The notes below the pieces were generated by a model, which saw only the letters and a list, made by a program, of their open reading frames with translations, was not told the origin of the DNA and made no database searches. Made by a program: the position numbers and the translations under genes. From Pratylenchus scribneri (lineage: Eukaryota; Nematoda; Chromadorea; Rhabditida; Pratylenchidae): a stretch of 64,000 nucleotides of DNA. Position 1 is the stretch's first letter, and the number at the start of each line of letters is the position of its first letter. The stretch spans positions 1,302,001-1,366,000 of the forward strand of contig JAQSEB010000046.1 of NCBI GenBank assembly GCA_030063045.1, given 5' to 3'. Below are positions 37,079 to 49,590 of the stretch, piece by piece.

Positions 37079-40060
37079 TTAACATCCTTTAATTGATTTT
37101 ATATCACTTTTCCATTTTTCCAATTCATCCTCCAATAAATCCACCTGTATGAATTATTAAAAACAATCCATTAATATATAATAATGCCATTCATTGCCTT
37201 AATCAATGTGTAAAGTCGATTGAATTCAATTGATTTGATCAAATATTGCAAATTGTTGAGTCCATCCACAGATTGACGAACATTTGTTCGTTTCAATAAT
37301 TCAAATCGACAACTTTAAAAAATTAATATTTTGGTATTATTAGAATTATATATAGGCCATACGGATTTGGTTTATTGCCCTTTTCATGAACTTCATGGTC
37401 CAATTGTTTGTATCGAGCTATTTGGTCGGAATTGCGCGCAATGGTCAGCCCAGATAATTGCACTCTAAAAATATTTATTCCATTGTATTATAAAATGTTT
37501 GTGTCAATTTAGTAAAAATTGTGAAATAAAAATAACTTTTTAAATATAAATTACCAATACCAACTTGAAAATAAAATATTAAAATAAAATATTATTAAAT
37601 TTATTATTATTTTTAATCTTTCATTGCAATAATCTGGGTCACGTTTAGGAAAGCGCTTTGCCTTTAAAAAATTCTAAAAATTATCTAAAATATAATTTTT
37701 AGAAAATTTAAATAGCTTACGACTTACGAGTCATTATGCTTATAAAATATATTTTTTTATTTAAATATATTAATAATATAGTAATTTTTAATATATTACT
37801 TAAAGGCAGATCGCTTTTCAAATTTGCTAATATCTTTTTTAGCTATAGCCAAAATTATGGCCCAGATTTAAGCAATGAAAGATTAAAAATAAATTTTAAT
37901 TTTTAATATTTTTTATTTTAATATTTCATTTTCAAATAGGTAATTAAATTTTAAGAATTAATTATATTTTCAATTAGTGAAGATGGAAAACTCCCACGTA
38001 ATTAATGCCCTTCTCTATTATGGAATTTTCCCCCGACGTTTTGGTTACCTTTTATAAAGGTCATCATCCTCGCCTCCCCATCCCCAAAAATCATTTGAAT
38101 ATCCATTCACCCGTCTGAAACTATCTATACCGAAAATCAATGCCCCACTGAAATATGTTGGATAGAGGAGTCTACATAAAAAATATAAAAATTATTTTAA
38201 TTCGAATAATTCACTTGTAGCCATGTTTTTGGAAGCCAACGGCCATATGCTTAACAATGTTTGAATTGTTAGGACAATTGTATGCATTTTGAATATTCTC
38301 AGGAATTGCATCGATGTCGTGGAAAACAAAACATTGCCAAGGGAATAATTTCATTGCCTAAAAATTCACACATTTATTATTCCAATCCTAGTTTTAATTA
38401 GAGAATTTCGGTTTTGTCCTATTTGACGATCTCTGTTTCGCTTTTTCGGTTTTTAAATTACGCCAAAAAATTTTAAAAATTTCTATTTATCCAAAAAATT
38501 TCGAAAATCGATATTCAATATTTTTTCATTAATTTTTAAATATTATTTTTCAGAGGTCCCTTAACAATAAATAAATTTCAAAAAAAAAAGACCTCATAAC
38601 CCTTTTAACAGCTCTATTAATAACCAGGCATTGTTATTTAAATCTGTTAATTAATCGCATTAATGTAAAAATTTTAGCTAAAATGATCAAAAAGGGAAAA
38701 TTTTTGGAAAAATGGAGCTGCAGGGAAAAAATTATATCAATTAATGCCATGAGAAAAATTTCAGTTAAAAATGGCTGCAAAGATTAAAATTAGACCAAAA
38801 ATGGCATCGACAGGGAAAATTTATTTAAAATTAGAATAGTCCATTTAGGGAATTTTTTACTAAATATGGTTCCACAATGAAAAATGTAACCAAAATTTTC
38901 CTCTCTGTGTGGCAAAAACGAAAAACCAATGGGTTTTTATTTTCGGTTTTGGCCGATTTTCGAAGCTCGGTTTCGGTTTTGTTAACTGACTCTGGACTAC
39001 CCTATTATAAATCCACATTTTGGTACCTCCAAAAATCCAATATTCAGCAATCTTCCTCGATTGAATGTCAAATTACCAAATTCCTCTACAACAAAAATTG
39101 CATATTCCAAATTTCTTTGTTTTTGCATGAATCGATGCAAATTCAATAAAAATGTACGCAAATGTTGCATTCGATTCCTAAAATTTTATTTATTTTATTT
39201 CCAACATATTTAACCTATATGGAAGGATTATTGCCACTCGATTTGAGGGCGAACAATTTTTTGGCCTCCAATGTCCGCCTAAATCCAATTCGGGGAATTC
39301 CTTCTCAATTTCTTCCATTTCCGGTGAGCGCGTTTCCACAATGAATTCATCAGTTGTTGCTGACATTTCCTCCGGACATAACTTACAAAATTGATTTATA
39401 TTTATTTTAATTAAAAAAAATTAACCAGTCGAGGCAAATCAGTCTGGTTAATCTTTGGATTTGGAAAAGGCCATTCTTCCTCCTTCTTTTCAGCATTTTG
39501 GCATCCACTATAAATTTAAAAAAATTTTCATTGAATCAAATTAAATATTTTTTTATTGGTCAACAACTATATAAATGTTTGGCCGAATATCGAAAATGGT
39601 CAATTATTGAAAATTGACCAAGAATTGAAAAATTAACAAAAGAGTCTTCACCATTTTGTCAAAAGCTGAAAATTGGCTGACGCTTAGCGAATTTTAAAAT
39701 TATGGACAATTCTCAAAAATTAGCCATTTTCAACATTCGGCGTAACATAAATAAAATATTTTTTAAAAATTTATTTTACCTTTCATTTTGCGAATATTCA
39801 TGAGCACCAGTCATTTTTCGAACTTAAAAATTTAGAGAAAAATTATTATCATAATTCAATTATATTTTACCTGCTCTGAATTTATACCAATTTTTATTAA
39901 AATTGTTTGTCATAAAATAGACAAAAAGGATTACTAATAATAAGCAAACAATGAATCCAAAATAGAAAATATAAAGGACAATATTCCGCCTATCCAAATA
40001 TTTGTATGGAGAGCGATAAATCCGAAGCCGAGAATAATCAATTAAAAATTTGTTCATCAA
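37079..40060 (-). CDS. Beta-1,4-galactosyltransferase family (GT7), BRE-4-like
   Basis: Golgi enzyme adding Gal or GalNAc to terminal GlcNAc. Exons, high to low: 40060-39871, 39822-39780, 39507-39426, 39381-39215, 39177-39027, 38357-38215, 38171-38049, 37464-37363, 37312-37198, 37144-37079, in phase to 393 residues. A single membrane anchor lies near residues 27-49. Family signatures in order: W.P..C...VAIILPYRNR, FNRGRLLNIGF, CFVFHDIDAIP (the DxD-type metal site), YPTYFSG, GYSNDFWGWGGEDDD, then RY..L.H with NP, DGLNNL.Y and LYT. The Tyr before FSG matches vertebrate Tyr289, which favours UDP-Gal, while invertebrate GalNAc-transferases usually have Ile or Leu there (family knowledge). The intron after 37198 starts with GC, not GT. 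The nearest C. elegans relative I recall is bre-4. Confidence 0.93.
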
Positions 40061-40469
40061 TTTTGGAAATATTTGGAGAGTGAATATTTCATCAATTTTT
40101 TATTTTGTAATTAAGCAATCAAATCCGGTATCCGGGTATCTCTCTGAATGAAAAGTGTCATTTTTTTCTATTAACAAATAAATTGTACCAGTTTAATTAA
40201 ATTAATGGAACTATTGATGAAAAATTGAACCATTTATTTTTAAAAAATAACCCATTTGAATTATTTTATTCGATGAAAATATTTAATTTTTCCACGTATC
40301 ATTTTGCTTCATAACAATGTGTTGGGATTTGCATATTTTAATACAAATGAAAAAGACACCAAAAAATTTTGAACGACAGAAACAGAAATCAATTATATAT
40401 AAAAATATTTGGCAATAATTAACAGTTTGAAGATATTAGTAAAAACAATATTGATTTTAGTATAAAATT
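40061..40469. other. Spacer between two minus-strand genes
   Basis: AT-rich, about 400 bases, between the end of the GT10 gene and the start of the GT7 gene on the same strand. The distance is long for a nematode operon, and no clear downstream acceptor was picked out. Confidence 0.5.
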
Positions 40470-41979
40470 TTATTTCCCCTTTGCAATTTTCTCTGCATAT
40501 CCTTCTTGGCATTGACCATTTTCCCAAAATTCAACAATATTTTTAATTCGCCTCTGTTTTCTTGGTTCTTCATTCGCCAATTTGCATAATTCACATAATC
40601 CATCCTCGGGCCATTTTCCATGCTTGGTCTTTTTATATTTCTTCGTCCATTCAAAATGTCTAATAAAAGCCATCTTTTTTTCATAAAAATATTTACCGTC
40701 TATATAATTGCCGATGGGCTGCCACTTTCCTCAAATGTTCGGCCAATTCCCTTGCACTCCCAAAATCATCGGCCGCAATGAATGCCTCCGGTGGAATGGA
40801 CAAATTGTCAAGAACTTTTCGATTTAAAACGACGGGTACAATCAGCCGTTTGATATTCCAGAATTTTTCCGTCACATAATTTTGGCAAACTGAATTCTCA
40901 AATGCCAAATAAAAGAAATGTTCATCTGAAAATATGAGAGGAATGCTTGGAAGGAGGAAAATAAAAAAAATATTTTACAGAGCATAAAATTAAATTTTAA
41001 TAAAAAAGAAAAAATAATATCAAAATAAAAAAAAGATGATTTTAAATATTTCTACACTTTTACCGATCATTTTGTCGTAGCAATCTCCTTCGCATCCACG
41101 ATTTTTGTCGCATTGGCCAATTTCCGTCACATTCATATACTTCTTCAATTCATGCACAAATTTTTCCCTTTTCGAATTTGTTTGGCAATTCGAAACGAAT
41201 TGGAGGGCCAATTTTGATTTAAGGCCAATTTTTTGTTCACTCTGGTCCGCAATTTATTTTAAAATATATTTTTAAATTCACTTCAAAACCTCTTCTTCTT
41301 TCCATTGGTCCACCCCATTCTTTATCTTTATGTCCAAAATTGGATCGAAAGCATCATATGGGAAGAATATATCGCTGTCTGCTCGATAGGTCATCGAAAT
41401 ATTGAAAAAATCCGGTGGCACATTTTTATGATTTTCACCCGAATGAATGGGTGATTCCAGCAGGAAAAATGTGTAAAATTGGTGTGCACTTCGATTTTTA
41501 GGAAGTTGGCCAAATTCATCCCGTATATGGAAAATAATAACCGATGCATTTTGTTCACTGATGGTGGGTTATATTTATTTTAACATCAAGAAAAATAAAA
41601 ACTCACAGTGCCCGATCACTAGAATAATGGCATCGATGTGAGCATGCTGGAATATTATTTTGTTCAAAAAGTGATGTTCCAAAAAATTTATTCCATGAAA
41701 GAATCAAAGGCGGCGATATTTTAGCTTTAATTCGCTGTATAATTTTCGTTTGAATATTGGGAAAATATCCTTTATTATTACCATTTTTAATTGTAATTTT
41801 TTCTCGTCATTTTTGATAAATACTGTATAGATAAAAAAGAAGATTATTAAAATAAATAGAAATAATTTAATTAGGCAATAATTTTTTATTATTTTCATTT
41901 TGTTATTCTTCAAATATAAATTCAATTTGATAGAATTCATAAAATTGATTAAACAGGGAGAAAATAAAAGTTTTTGCAT
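40470..41979 (-). CDS. Alpha-1,3-fucosyltransferase (GT10), minus-strand paralogue
   Basis: Golgi enzyme moving fucose from GDP-fucose to GlcNAc. Exons, high to low: 41979-41782, 41734-41607, 41557-41282, 41239-41064, 40925-40697, 40659-40470, in phase to 398 residues from the first ATG (a later Met would also keep the anchor). The membrane anchor is near residues 33-56. Family features: PLILSWNKFFG, a Cys pair and SSDRAL, then FHIRDE, PPDFFNISMTYRADSDI, KLALQFVSNC, and the hallmark FYLAFENSVC...YVTEKFWN..LIVPVV. The C-terminus has a Cys-rich LCELC motif seen in nematode members. The usual PYG after the SDI motif is PYD here and in the neighbour. It lies head to head with the second GT10 gene, start codons 170 bases apart. 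Confidence 0.93.
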
Positions 41980-42149
41980 AAATTAAAAATATTCTGATGG
42001 CTGAGTATAGCTGGTTAAATTCTTCCTTTTTTCATAAATATCTTTTTTCATATATATTCATATTTTAAAATTTTAAATCTAAGGAATAATTTATTTAAAA
42101 ATTAGTGCCAAATCAAACAATTACAAATTATTATTTATCATAAATAGAA
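41980..42149. promoter_or_regulatory. Shared 170-bp region between divergent GT10 genes
   Basis: Only 170 bases separate the first possible ATGs of the two fucosyltransferase genes, so promoter elements and any trans-splice acceptors for both must lie here or within the first codons. I could not assign a specific motif. Confidence 0.5.
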
Positions 42150-45137
42150 ATGCATGTTATATTGAGAATTTGCAATATTTTGTATTTGGGAATAATGAAT
42201 TATAAATTTAGAGACAAAAAAATGACAATAAATTTGAGCCAAATGGCGAAATATTTCTTTGCCATATTTGCCATAATATTAATTTTAATTTATTCATTTT
42301 ATATGCAAATGACCGCCTATAATGTGCTCATAAAGAGGATTATTTCAAATCAATATAAAGGAATGGAAAAAGCTGATCCAAATGTTAAGGAAAAATGTAA
42401 TTTTAAATATAATGAACAATTACAGTTTATTCCAATCATAATTGGCTGGAATAATTTTCACTTTTTTGGCAATGTAATTGAGGTGATGGCAAATCTTGCA
42501 AATGTTGACGAATGTTCATACAAATGCAAATATACTTCTGACAAAAATTTGTTCATCCCATAAAATTTTCTTAATCAATTATTTTATGAAAAAGATATCA
42601 AAATGCATCGGCCATTGTATTTTATATTCGTATGGAATATGGCCAACTGCCTGCGCAAAGATTGCCAAATCAACTTTATGCATTCTATTTGGATGAGCCG
42701 CCAAATTATACATTCGATTTATATAAGGTTGAGGATTTTTTAATTGGACTACAAAAAAGAACAGAAAATTCTAATTTAAAATAGAATATATTTGAAAATT
42801 ATTTAAATAAAAAAAAAATTTCAAGTCAAAAAATCGACAATTTTGATACCATAATTTTTTTTAATCATAACAAAAAATAACTAATTTTTTAATGCCAATT
42901 CTTAAATGTATATTTTATTTAAATTGATATTATTAATTCAAACTTTCCAAAATACAATAAAAATTACAATCCAAAACAAATTAACAATTGCAATCGAATA
43001 CAATTACAATCGAAAACATAATTACAATTACAATTACAATTACAATTCAAAACACATTTACAATTACAATCGAAAACACAATTACAATTACAATTCAAAA
43101 CACATTTACAATTACAATCGAAAACACAATTACAATTACAATCGAAAACATAATTACAATTACAATCGAAAACACATTTACAATTACAATCGAAAAAACA
43201 ATTACAATTACAATCGAAAACACAATTACAATTACAATCGAAAACATAATTACAATTACAATCGAAAACACATTTACAATTACAATCGAAAACATAATTA
43301 CAATTACAATCGAAAACACAATTACAATTACAATCGAAAACACATTTACAATTACAATCGAAAACACAATTACAATTACAATCGAAAACACATTTACAAT
43401 TACAATCGAAAACACAATTACAATTACAATCGAAAACACATTTACAATTACAATCGAAAACACAATTACAATTACAATCGAAAACACATTTACAATTACA
43501 ATCGAAAACACAATTACAATTACAATCGAAAACACATTTACAATTACAATCGAAAACACAATTACAATTACAATCGAAAACACAATTACAATTACAATCG
43601 AAAACATAATTACAATCGAAAACACATTTACAATTACAATCGAAAACACATTTACAATTACAATCGAAAGCACATTTGCAATTACAATCGAAAATACAAT
43701 TACAATTACAATCGAAAACACATTTACAATTACAATCGAAAACACAATTACAATTACAATCGAAAACACATTTACAATTACAATCGAAAACACAATTACA
43801 ATTACAATCGAAAACACAATTACAATTACAATCGAAAACATAATTACAATTACAATCGAAAACACATTTACAATTACAATCGAAAACATAATTACAATCG
43901 AAAACACATTTACAATTACAATCGAAAACACATTTACAATTACAATCTAAAACACAATTACAATTACAATTCAATACACAATTACAATAATTACAATTAC
44001 AATCCAAAATATTTTAGTTACAACAATTTTGTTTAAGGTATATTGAATATTTAAGAAACTTCCCTCCGACTTCTTCAACATCACTATGTCTTATCGAGCC
44101 GATAGTGATATATTTTTCCCATATGATCGATTTGTGCCGCTGAATAGCCATCCACATCCCGACGAAATTTGGACTGAAAAGGAGGTGTTTATAATTCTTA
44201 TTTTAATAAAAAAAATTTTTCAGGTTCTGGAAAAGATAAAAAATAAAACAAAATTGGCATTGCAAGTCAATTCGGATTGTGGTAAAATAAAAATTTTAAT
44301 AAATTATATTATTACAATTTTTTCATCAAAAGTTACTCCATCAAAACGGGAAAAGTTAGTAAAGGAATTGCACAATTTGGTGGAAGTGACTTTATATGGG
44401 GAATGTTTGAATGGGAGTAAATGCGATTGGGATGATGATTGCTACAATAGAGAATTGGGTCAGGCATCCAAAATATTTTTATTAATATTTATGTAAAATA
44501 AATAACATTAATTTTATTTTGAATCAAAATAATAATAAATTAATTATAGAATCCCACTTTTTCTATTTGGCTTTCGAAAATAATGTTTGTAAGAATTATG
44601 TTACCGAAAAATTCTGGAATTTGAAACATTTGATTGTGCCAATTGTGCTAACAAGAAGAAAATTTGATGGAATACCGGACATTCCCTTGGGCTCATTCAT
44701 TGCCGCTGATGATTTTAAAAATGGCAAAGAATTGTCCGAATATTTAATTTATTTAAGGAATGATTTGACCGCATATTTAAGGTGAAATTAAATTTTCAAT
44801 TTATTTATTTTTTCTTTTCTTAAGCTATTTTGAGTGGACCAAAAAATATCGCAAAACACATTATCATTCAATGCGTAAAATTCTGAGCAGAAAATATCAT
44901 CAAACAGCGATAATTGCCAAACAACCTGCAACCACTTCAGAGGCGACTAATCCCCTCTGTACCCTTTGTGAATTATTGCATCGACAAAATCGAGAGGGCC
45001 ATCCTCGGCGGAGAATTCCAAATATTTGGAAATGGTGGCAAGGCGAGGATGTTTGCATTGAAAATTTTGTAGATTTATGGAGGGATGGAAAGGTGGAGGA
45101 AGCTTTTGAAAAGGCAAAATGGCCAAGAAAAGAATGA
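42150..45137 (+). CDS. Alpha-1,3-fucosyltransferase (GT10), plus-strand paralogue
   Basis: Same family as its divergent neighbour. Exons 42150-42550, 42595-42727, 44056-44184, 44224-44281, 44333-44458, 44550-44781 and 44825-45137 join in phase to 463 residues from the first ATG; translation may start at a later Met before the anchor (~32-51). Motifs: IIIGWNNFHFFG, paired Cys with YTSDK, AIVFYIRMEYG, LPSDFFNITMSYRADSDI, KLALQVNSDC, and the hallmark FYLAFENNVC.NYVTEKFWN..LIVPIV. The C-terminus carries LCTLCEL. The intron pattern differs from the paralogue: it lacks the intron after the anchor exon and has two extra ones, one of which (42728-44055) holds a ~1-kb minisatellite. AATAAA lies just after the stop near 45150. 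Confidence 0.93.
42994..43992 (+). repeat. 24-bp minisatellite inside a GT10 intron
   Basis: About 40 copies of a 24-base unit beginning ATTACAATTACAATCG and ending AAAACAC, alternating AATTAC and ATTTAC variants, with a few shortened units. Because 24 is a multiple of three, frames on both strands stay open for 280-376 codons. The array lies wholly within the intron 42728-44055. Confidence 0.95.
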
Positions 45138-46238
45138 ATAATTTAATTTAATAAAAAATTATTTTTATAAATTTTATTGTTATAGAAAGATCCATTTATT
45201 TTAGAATAATAAATGTTGAAACATATTTAATATAATACAATATAATTTTTTAATTCCCTATTTTCAAATTTAGATTTACCCGAGTATTTTTCGGCTGTTT
45301 TAAGCCTTTTTTTTAGGATAAATTGAATATAATAATTAAATATATTATTGAAATATTGAAGAAAATTCTGATGAAAAAATAGCAAAATGTTATATAAGCA
45401 AAACATTGATTATGATCAAAATTTAAAAAAAAAAAGAATTTTTATCAAAATTTCAAAAAAATTCTCTTAAATTACAAATTATTCACCATTACATATTTTA
45501 GAAATTTTTATATTTATTTCCAAAATACAATTTTTAAAGATAATAATTTTCAATATGAAAATCTTTATTCTTGCATCTAATTCTACTCTTTTTTGCATCT
45601 AATTTGATTATTTTTTGTTTTTCCCTGGAAAACTTTTTTAGGATTAGGGCTAGGGTTAGGATTATGTTAAAGCCGGCATGGTTATGAGGGATAGTGTCAA
45701 GGTATGGGTAAGGTTAGGGATTAGGTCATAAATTTATTGAGTTATGGCCATTTTTGTGATAATATGTGTTTTTTGGCCATAACACAGTGGTCAATGGGCC
45801 AATTTTAAATATTCTAAATTGCATTTAATAGCTTTTTTTGTAGGCCATCGAATTGTATCTTATACTTTTTGATTGACAAAAAAAACCATTTTTCGCAAAA
45901 TTTGATGCAAAAATAAGTCGAATTAGATGCAAGAAAAAGGGATACATTTTTCAATAAATAGACAAATTAATTTTTTTATTAATTTTATTAAAAATTTTTT
46001 GTAAAAGTTCATAAAAATTTCTAAAGAGCAAAAAAAAATTAATATTAAAATTGTAAAAATTTCAAAATTAATGAAAATTTCCAAAAATGCTAAAAATATT
46101 GATATATATCAATAAAAAATTCGTACACTAATAATAATATATTTTAAATTCAAATTTTCATTGATTCAAAGCTTTGAATATTTAATCATTTTTCCATTAG
46201 ACCGATAAAATAAGGATTAAATACATATCGATTTAAAT
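45138..46238. other. Spacer with a foldback around 45560-45945
   Basis: No gene seen. TTCTTGCATCTAATTC at about 45568 faces GAATTAGATGCAAGAA at about 45921, with a second inverted pair inside, so a ~380-base foldback element is likely. The remainder is AT-rich flank of the GT10 and GT11 genes. Confidence 0.5.
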
Positions 46239-47901
46239 ATGCCCCCAAAAAAAAAACTTTTACAACTCACTTCAAAAATTTCAATGTTCCGCAATGTTGA
46301 ATTTAATTTAATTCATTTGAAGAAATTGGCTATTTTAATTACCATTTTTATGTTTTTCATAATTTTAATTATTTCTCCAAATCCCAAAGATGTTCAAATA
46401 AAAGTAAAGGTAAAATCAATTTTAAATGAATTTTTAAAAAATATTCTGCAAGGAACGCGAAGATTATGAATATTTCAGTCAATGGCTGGTTTATGATCCG
46501 AAAGTGCGAATTAAACCGGAATTTGATCGATTCATTTACTCAAATCGAATGGATTCGGGACTTGGAAATCAAGTTTTTCTTACATGACAAAATGAATTTT
46601 TATACCAAATTTATAGATGTATCGATTTGCATCCCTTTATGCCATGGGACAATTGGTCAATCGGACACCAGTCTTTTTGGATGTCGAAAATAAAATACAC
46701 GAAATTGACTCAGAAATTGGGCGAGGATTTCCAAATTGGCACAAACGAATTTATTTCATAGTATGGCTCAATATTTAACTGTTTTTCAGCGCTAAAATAA
46801 TGATAATTAATTATTTTTCGAGTAATTTAATAAAAATCTGAAAACAATTCACATTGAGATTTCCATTTGTAAAATATATTTATTTTGACATCATAGATAA
46901 GTTATAATCACATTGAATTATATGTCAAAAAATTATACGAATAATTATCACTTACTGAAAAATTTTTTTGCAAATTATTCAGAATAATGCTACACAAAAT
47001 TCTAGTGAAATTGATAAAATTGAACCATTTGATAAATATTGTTGTGACTATGCGGATACAAAAATGTATAAAATTTAATAAATATTTTTTAATAATATTT
47101 TTTTAAAGAATTTTCGAACACAATTCACATCGTTTTTTATGGCTACATGGACCGGGATTTTTTGAAAATAGCAAATATTTTCATAAAATTAGATCAAAAA
47201 TTATTGAATTATTTCAATTTGGAGAAGAAATTATGAAAAATGTGACTGCAATAATTCAAAGGGAATTCAAATTGGACAATGCATATAAAATTTGTGTGCA
47301 TACTCGAAATGGTGATTTTGTTGGGCTTGGTGTATCCAAGGCCGAACAAGTTGGCCCAGCAATTGATCGAATTATTGGATATTTGCCAAGCATTATAGTT
47401 TTAAAAATTTTTAATAAAATTTATTTTTTTTATTTGCCAAGAATGGCCGAATTGGAAATTATTCATTGGTGTTATTTGGCGAGGACCAAAAATTATTGCA
47501 TTCATTGAAATACAACAAAAATGTATAAATAAAAAATATATTTAAAATTATTTTTAGGTCATACAATCCACTTATTTTGTTACTGACATGAAAATTTCTC
47601 GAATTGGGGAATTGTATTTTGCCCAACAAATTTGTAATTTATTCCTTGATACAGCCTCCCTATCCTCATTCGCATTTTGGATGGGCTATTTAATGCCGGA
47701 GGTTAATTTTTTTAAAATATATTTTTATACATTTTCAATTTATTCTTAATTTTACCCTTTTAAATTTTAATGAATGTTTTTCTTTAGAATCTACCAAAAT
47801 TTTTCATTCGGAAACATATTAACCAACATTTTGTTGATACATTTGACACGCTTCCACCTGAATGGTTTCCAATGGAAGAAGATTGGTTAAAATTGAAATG
47901 A
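46239..47901 (+). CDS. Alpha-1,2-fucosyltransferase-like protein (GT11), plus-strand paralogue
   Basis: Predicted Golgi fucosyltransferase. Exons 46239-46409, 46453-46572, 46617-46760, 46983-47065, 47109-47397, 47442-47522, 47558-47701 and 47788-47901 join in phase to 381 residues. The anchor is near residues 28-47. Motifs: GLGNQ (~93-97) followed by YRFASLYAMG, a short KYCCDYADT segment, CVHTRNGDF (~235-243), NYSLVLFGEDQKLLHSL, and a DTASLSSFAFWMGYL block near the C-terminus. The family's nucleotide-binding motif is usually H-x-R-R-G-D; here the second Arg is Asn, in both paralogues. Function therefore needs caution. Five of eight exons have exactly the length of their counterparts in the tail-to-tail neighbour. 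Confidence 0.88.
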
Positions 47902-48097
47902 AAATTATACAGAATTTGTTTTTTATTTAATTTATATAAAAATATTTTTAAAATTTATTAAGATTAAATTAACATCAAATTTGCTCCATCATATAATTAA
48001 TTAAAAGTACAATTTCATCACTCTGTTCGAGCTTGTGCGTTAGGTAAAAATGCAAAATTGTTTCGTTCTATTTTCAATTTCCTACTAGTGCAATTCC

Positions 48098-49310
48098 CAA
48101 AAAAGATTTCTTTCCGGAAAATGTTCGCCAAGTTTTTTTTCCGGAAAATGTTCGCCAAGTTTTATTTTCTTCCGGAAAATGTTCGCCAAGTTTTATTTCT
48201 TTCCGGAAAATGTTCGCCAAGTTTTATTTTCTTCCGGAAAATGTTCGCCAAGTTTTATTTCTTTCCGGAAAATGTTCGCCAAGTTTTATTTTCTTCCGGA
48301 AAATGTTCGCCAAGTTTTATTTCTTTCCGGAAAATGTTCGCCAAGTTTTATTTCTTTCCGGAAAATGTTCGCCAAGTTTTATTTTCTTCCGGAAAATGTT
48401 CGCCAAGTTTTATTTTCTTCCGGATAATGTTCGCCAAGTTTTATTTTCTTCCGGAAAATGTTCGCCAAGTTTTATTTTCTTCCGGAAAATGTTCGCCAAG
48501 TTTTATTTTCTTCCGGAAAATGTTCGCCAAGTTTTATTTTCTTCCGGAAAATGTTCGCCAAGTTTTATTTTCTTCCGGAAAAAGTTTGCCAGGTTTTATT
48601 TCTTCCGGAAAATGTTCGCCAAGTTTTATTTCTTTCCGGAAAATGTTCGCCAAGTTTTATTTCTTTCCGGAAAATGTTCGCCAAGTTTTATTTCTTTCCG
48701 GAAAATGTTCGCCAAGTTTTATTTTCTTCCGGAAAATGTTCGCCAAGTTTTATTTTCTTTCCGGAAAATGTTCGCCAAGTTTTATTTCTTTCCAGAAAAT
48801 GTTCGCCAATTTTATTTCTTTCCGGAAAATGTTCGCCAAGTTTTATTTCTTTCCGGAAAATGTTCGCCAAGTTTTATTTCTTTCCGGAAAATGTTCGCCA
48901 AGTTTTATTTCTTTCCGGAAAATGTTCGCCAAGTTTTATTTCTTTCCAGAAAATGTTCGCCAAGTTTTATTTCTTTCCGGAAAATGTTCGCCAAGTTTTA
49001 TTTTCTTCCGGAAAATGTTCGCCAAGTTTTATTTCTTTCCGGAAAATGTTCGCCAAGTTTTATTTCTTTCCGGTAAATGATCGCCAAGTTTTATTTCTTT
49101 CCGGAAAATGTTCGCCAAGTTTTATTTCTTTCCAGAAAATGTTCGCCAAGTTTTATTTCTTTCCGGAAAATGTTCGCCAAGTTTTATTTCTTTCCGGAAA
49201 ATGTTCGCCAATTTTATTTCTTTCCGGAAAATGTTCGCCAAGTTTTATTTCTTTCCGGTAAATGTTCGCCAAGTTTTATTTCTTTCCGCAAAATGTTCGC
49301 AAGCCAACCA
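48098..49310 (+). repeat. 31-bp minisatellite between the two GT11 genes
   Basis: About 39 copies of a 31-base unit with core CCGGAAAATGTTCGCC followed by AAGTTTTATTTCTTT or a TTTTCTT variant. A few units are shortened or carry point changes. As 31 leaves remainder one on division by three, successive units shift frame and all three forward frames are open; these are not genes. An inverted partial copy (CTTGGCGAACATTTT) lies just after the array at 49385-49399. Confidence 0.95.
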
Positions 49311-49590
49311 GAAAATGGTCGCTAATAATATTTTCCGATAAATGTTTTCCAAAGAATTTTATCCCAATCCGGAAAGAAATAAAGCTTGGCGAACATTTTA
49401 AAGAAAGAAATAAATTTCCTCCCCACCTAAATCCATTGAGTTTATCGAGCTCACTAATGAGCCATCGTTCAGCAAGTAAATCTAATAGAAAAAAGTAGAT
49501 TTATATTAATTGAATGCTTTAATAAACAGTAATCAATTAAATATATTTCAATATTTATCAAACAAAAAAATTTTTCATTTTAAATACTCT

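Noticed and set aside
42906..44036. Open frames of 280-376 codons on both strands with Asn/Tyr/Lys or Cys/Asn repeats
   Set aside because: They come from a 24-bp repeat free of stops, lying inside an intron of the GT10 gene.
42994..49310. Repeat arrays as possible CRISPR
   Set aside because: Units are directly adjacent without unique spacers, and the genome is eukaryotic.
48058..49341. Overlapping open frames encoding FRKMFAKFYF-type repeats
   Set aside because: A 31-bp stop-free minisatellite reads open in all three frames; there is no splice or family support.
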